A DNA stretch of 30,899 nucleotides, taken from contig MU836291.1 of the NCBI GenBank assembly GCA_029204225.1, forward strand, positions 1 through 30,899, given 5' to 3'. Positions 30,673 through 30,899 of this stretch are shown in pieces. Position 1 is the stretch's first letter, and each line of letters opens with the position of its first letter. The notes beneath the pieces were generated by a model that saw only the letters and a list, made by a program, of their open reading frames with translations, made no database searches and had not been told where the DNA came from. The stretch comes from Diphasiastrum complanatum. Taxonomy: Eukaryota; Streptophyta; Lycopodiopsida; Lycopodiales; Lycopodiaceae. The position numbers and the translations under genes are program-made.

Positions 30673-30899
<227 letters not shown>

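Overview
This window reads as nuclear DNA of a land plant with a repeat-rich genome. It is AT-rich, holds one plant gene of the VAPYRIN family, and is otherwise filled with decayed Ty1/copia and Ty3/gypsy retrotransposon relics, several primed by initiator-tRNA-Met-type binding sites, plus SINE-like and MITE-like repeats. VAPYRIN is kept in plants that host arbuscular mycorrhizal fungi, so a mycorrhizal seed plant is likely. I cannot fix the lineage. A poly-G run closes the window and is probably the artefactual end of a contig.

Layout. 1-1695: copia polyprotein relic on the + strand. 3643-5140 (- strand): the only host gene recognised, an MSP-plus-ankyrin VAPYRIN-like gene without visible introns, whose frame is broken only by small indels. 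5.7-10.7 kb: non-coding sequence with short tandem duplications, a compound microsatellite and SINE-like tRNA heads. 10.7-14.6 kb: copia remains on the - strand, including one whose integrase segment (12121-12505) is flipped in place and whose LTR/primer-site junction is repeated three times. 15.3-15.5 kb: copies of a TAGCACG palindrome. 16.3-19.5 kb: a tandem arrangement of LTR + primer site + leader around a gag-only element, one leader carrying a 362-bp MITE-like insertion with a related empty site. 19.5-20.2 kb: gag zinc-knuckle relic on the + strand. 20.85-25.43 kb: a Ty3/gypsy element on the - strand with gag, reverse transcriptase, RNase H and integrase, inactivated by a reverse-transcriptase core deletion, stops and a replaced catalytic Glu; its 3' flank carries nine TTCNNGAA motifs.

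25.46-28.99 kb is the most unusual block. Two nearly identical arms of about 400 bp, in opposite orientation and rich in GGCGCC, flank 2.7 kb. The spacer holds a + strand primer-binding site, eight GTGCT...AGCAC hairpin units, part of them in an alternating 112/120-bp higher-order array, and an unrecognised 127-residue ORF. The arms look far younger than the surrounding relics.

Apart from the VAPYRIN-like gene nothing looks like an intact functional gene, and no operon or shared pathway is implied. The history suggested is repeated nested insertion, internal deletion, inversion and tandem recombination of retroelements beside one symbiosis-type gene.
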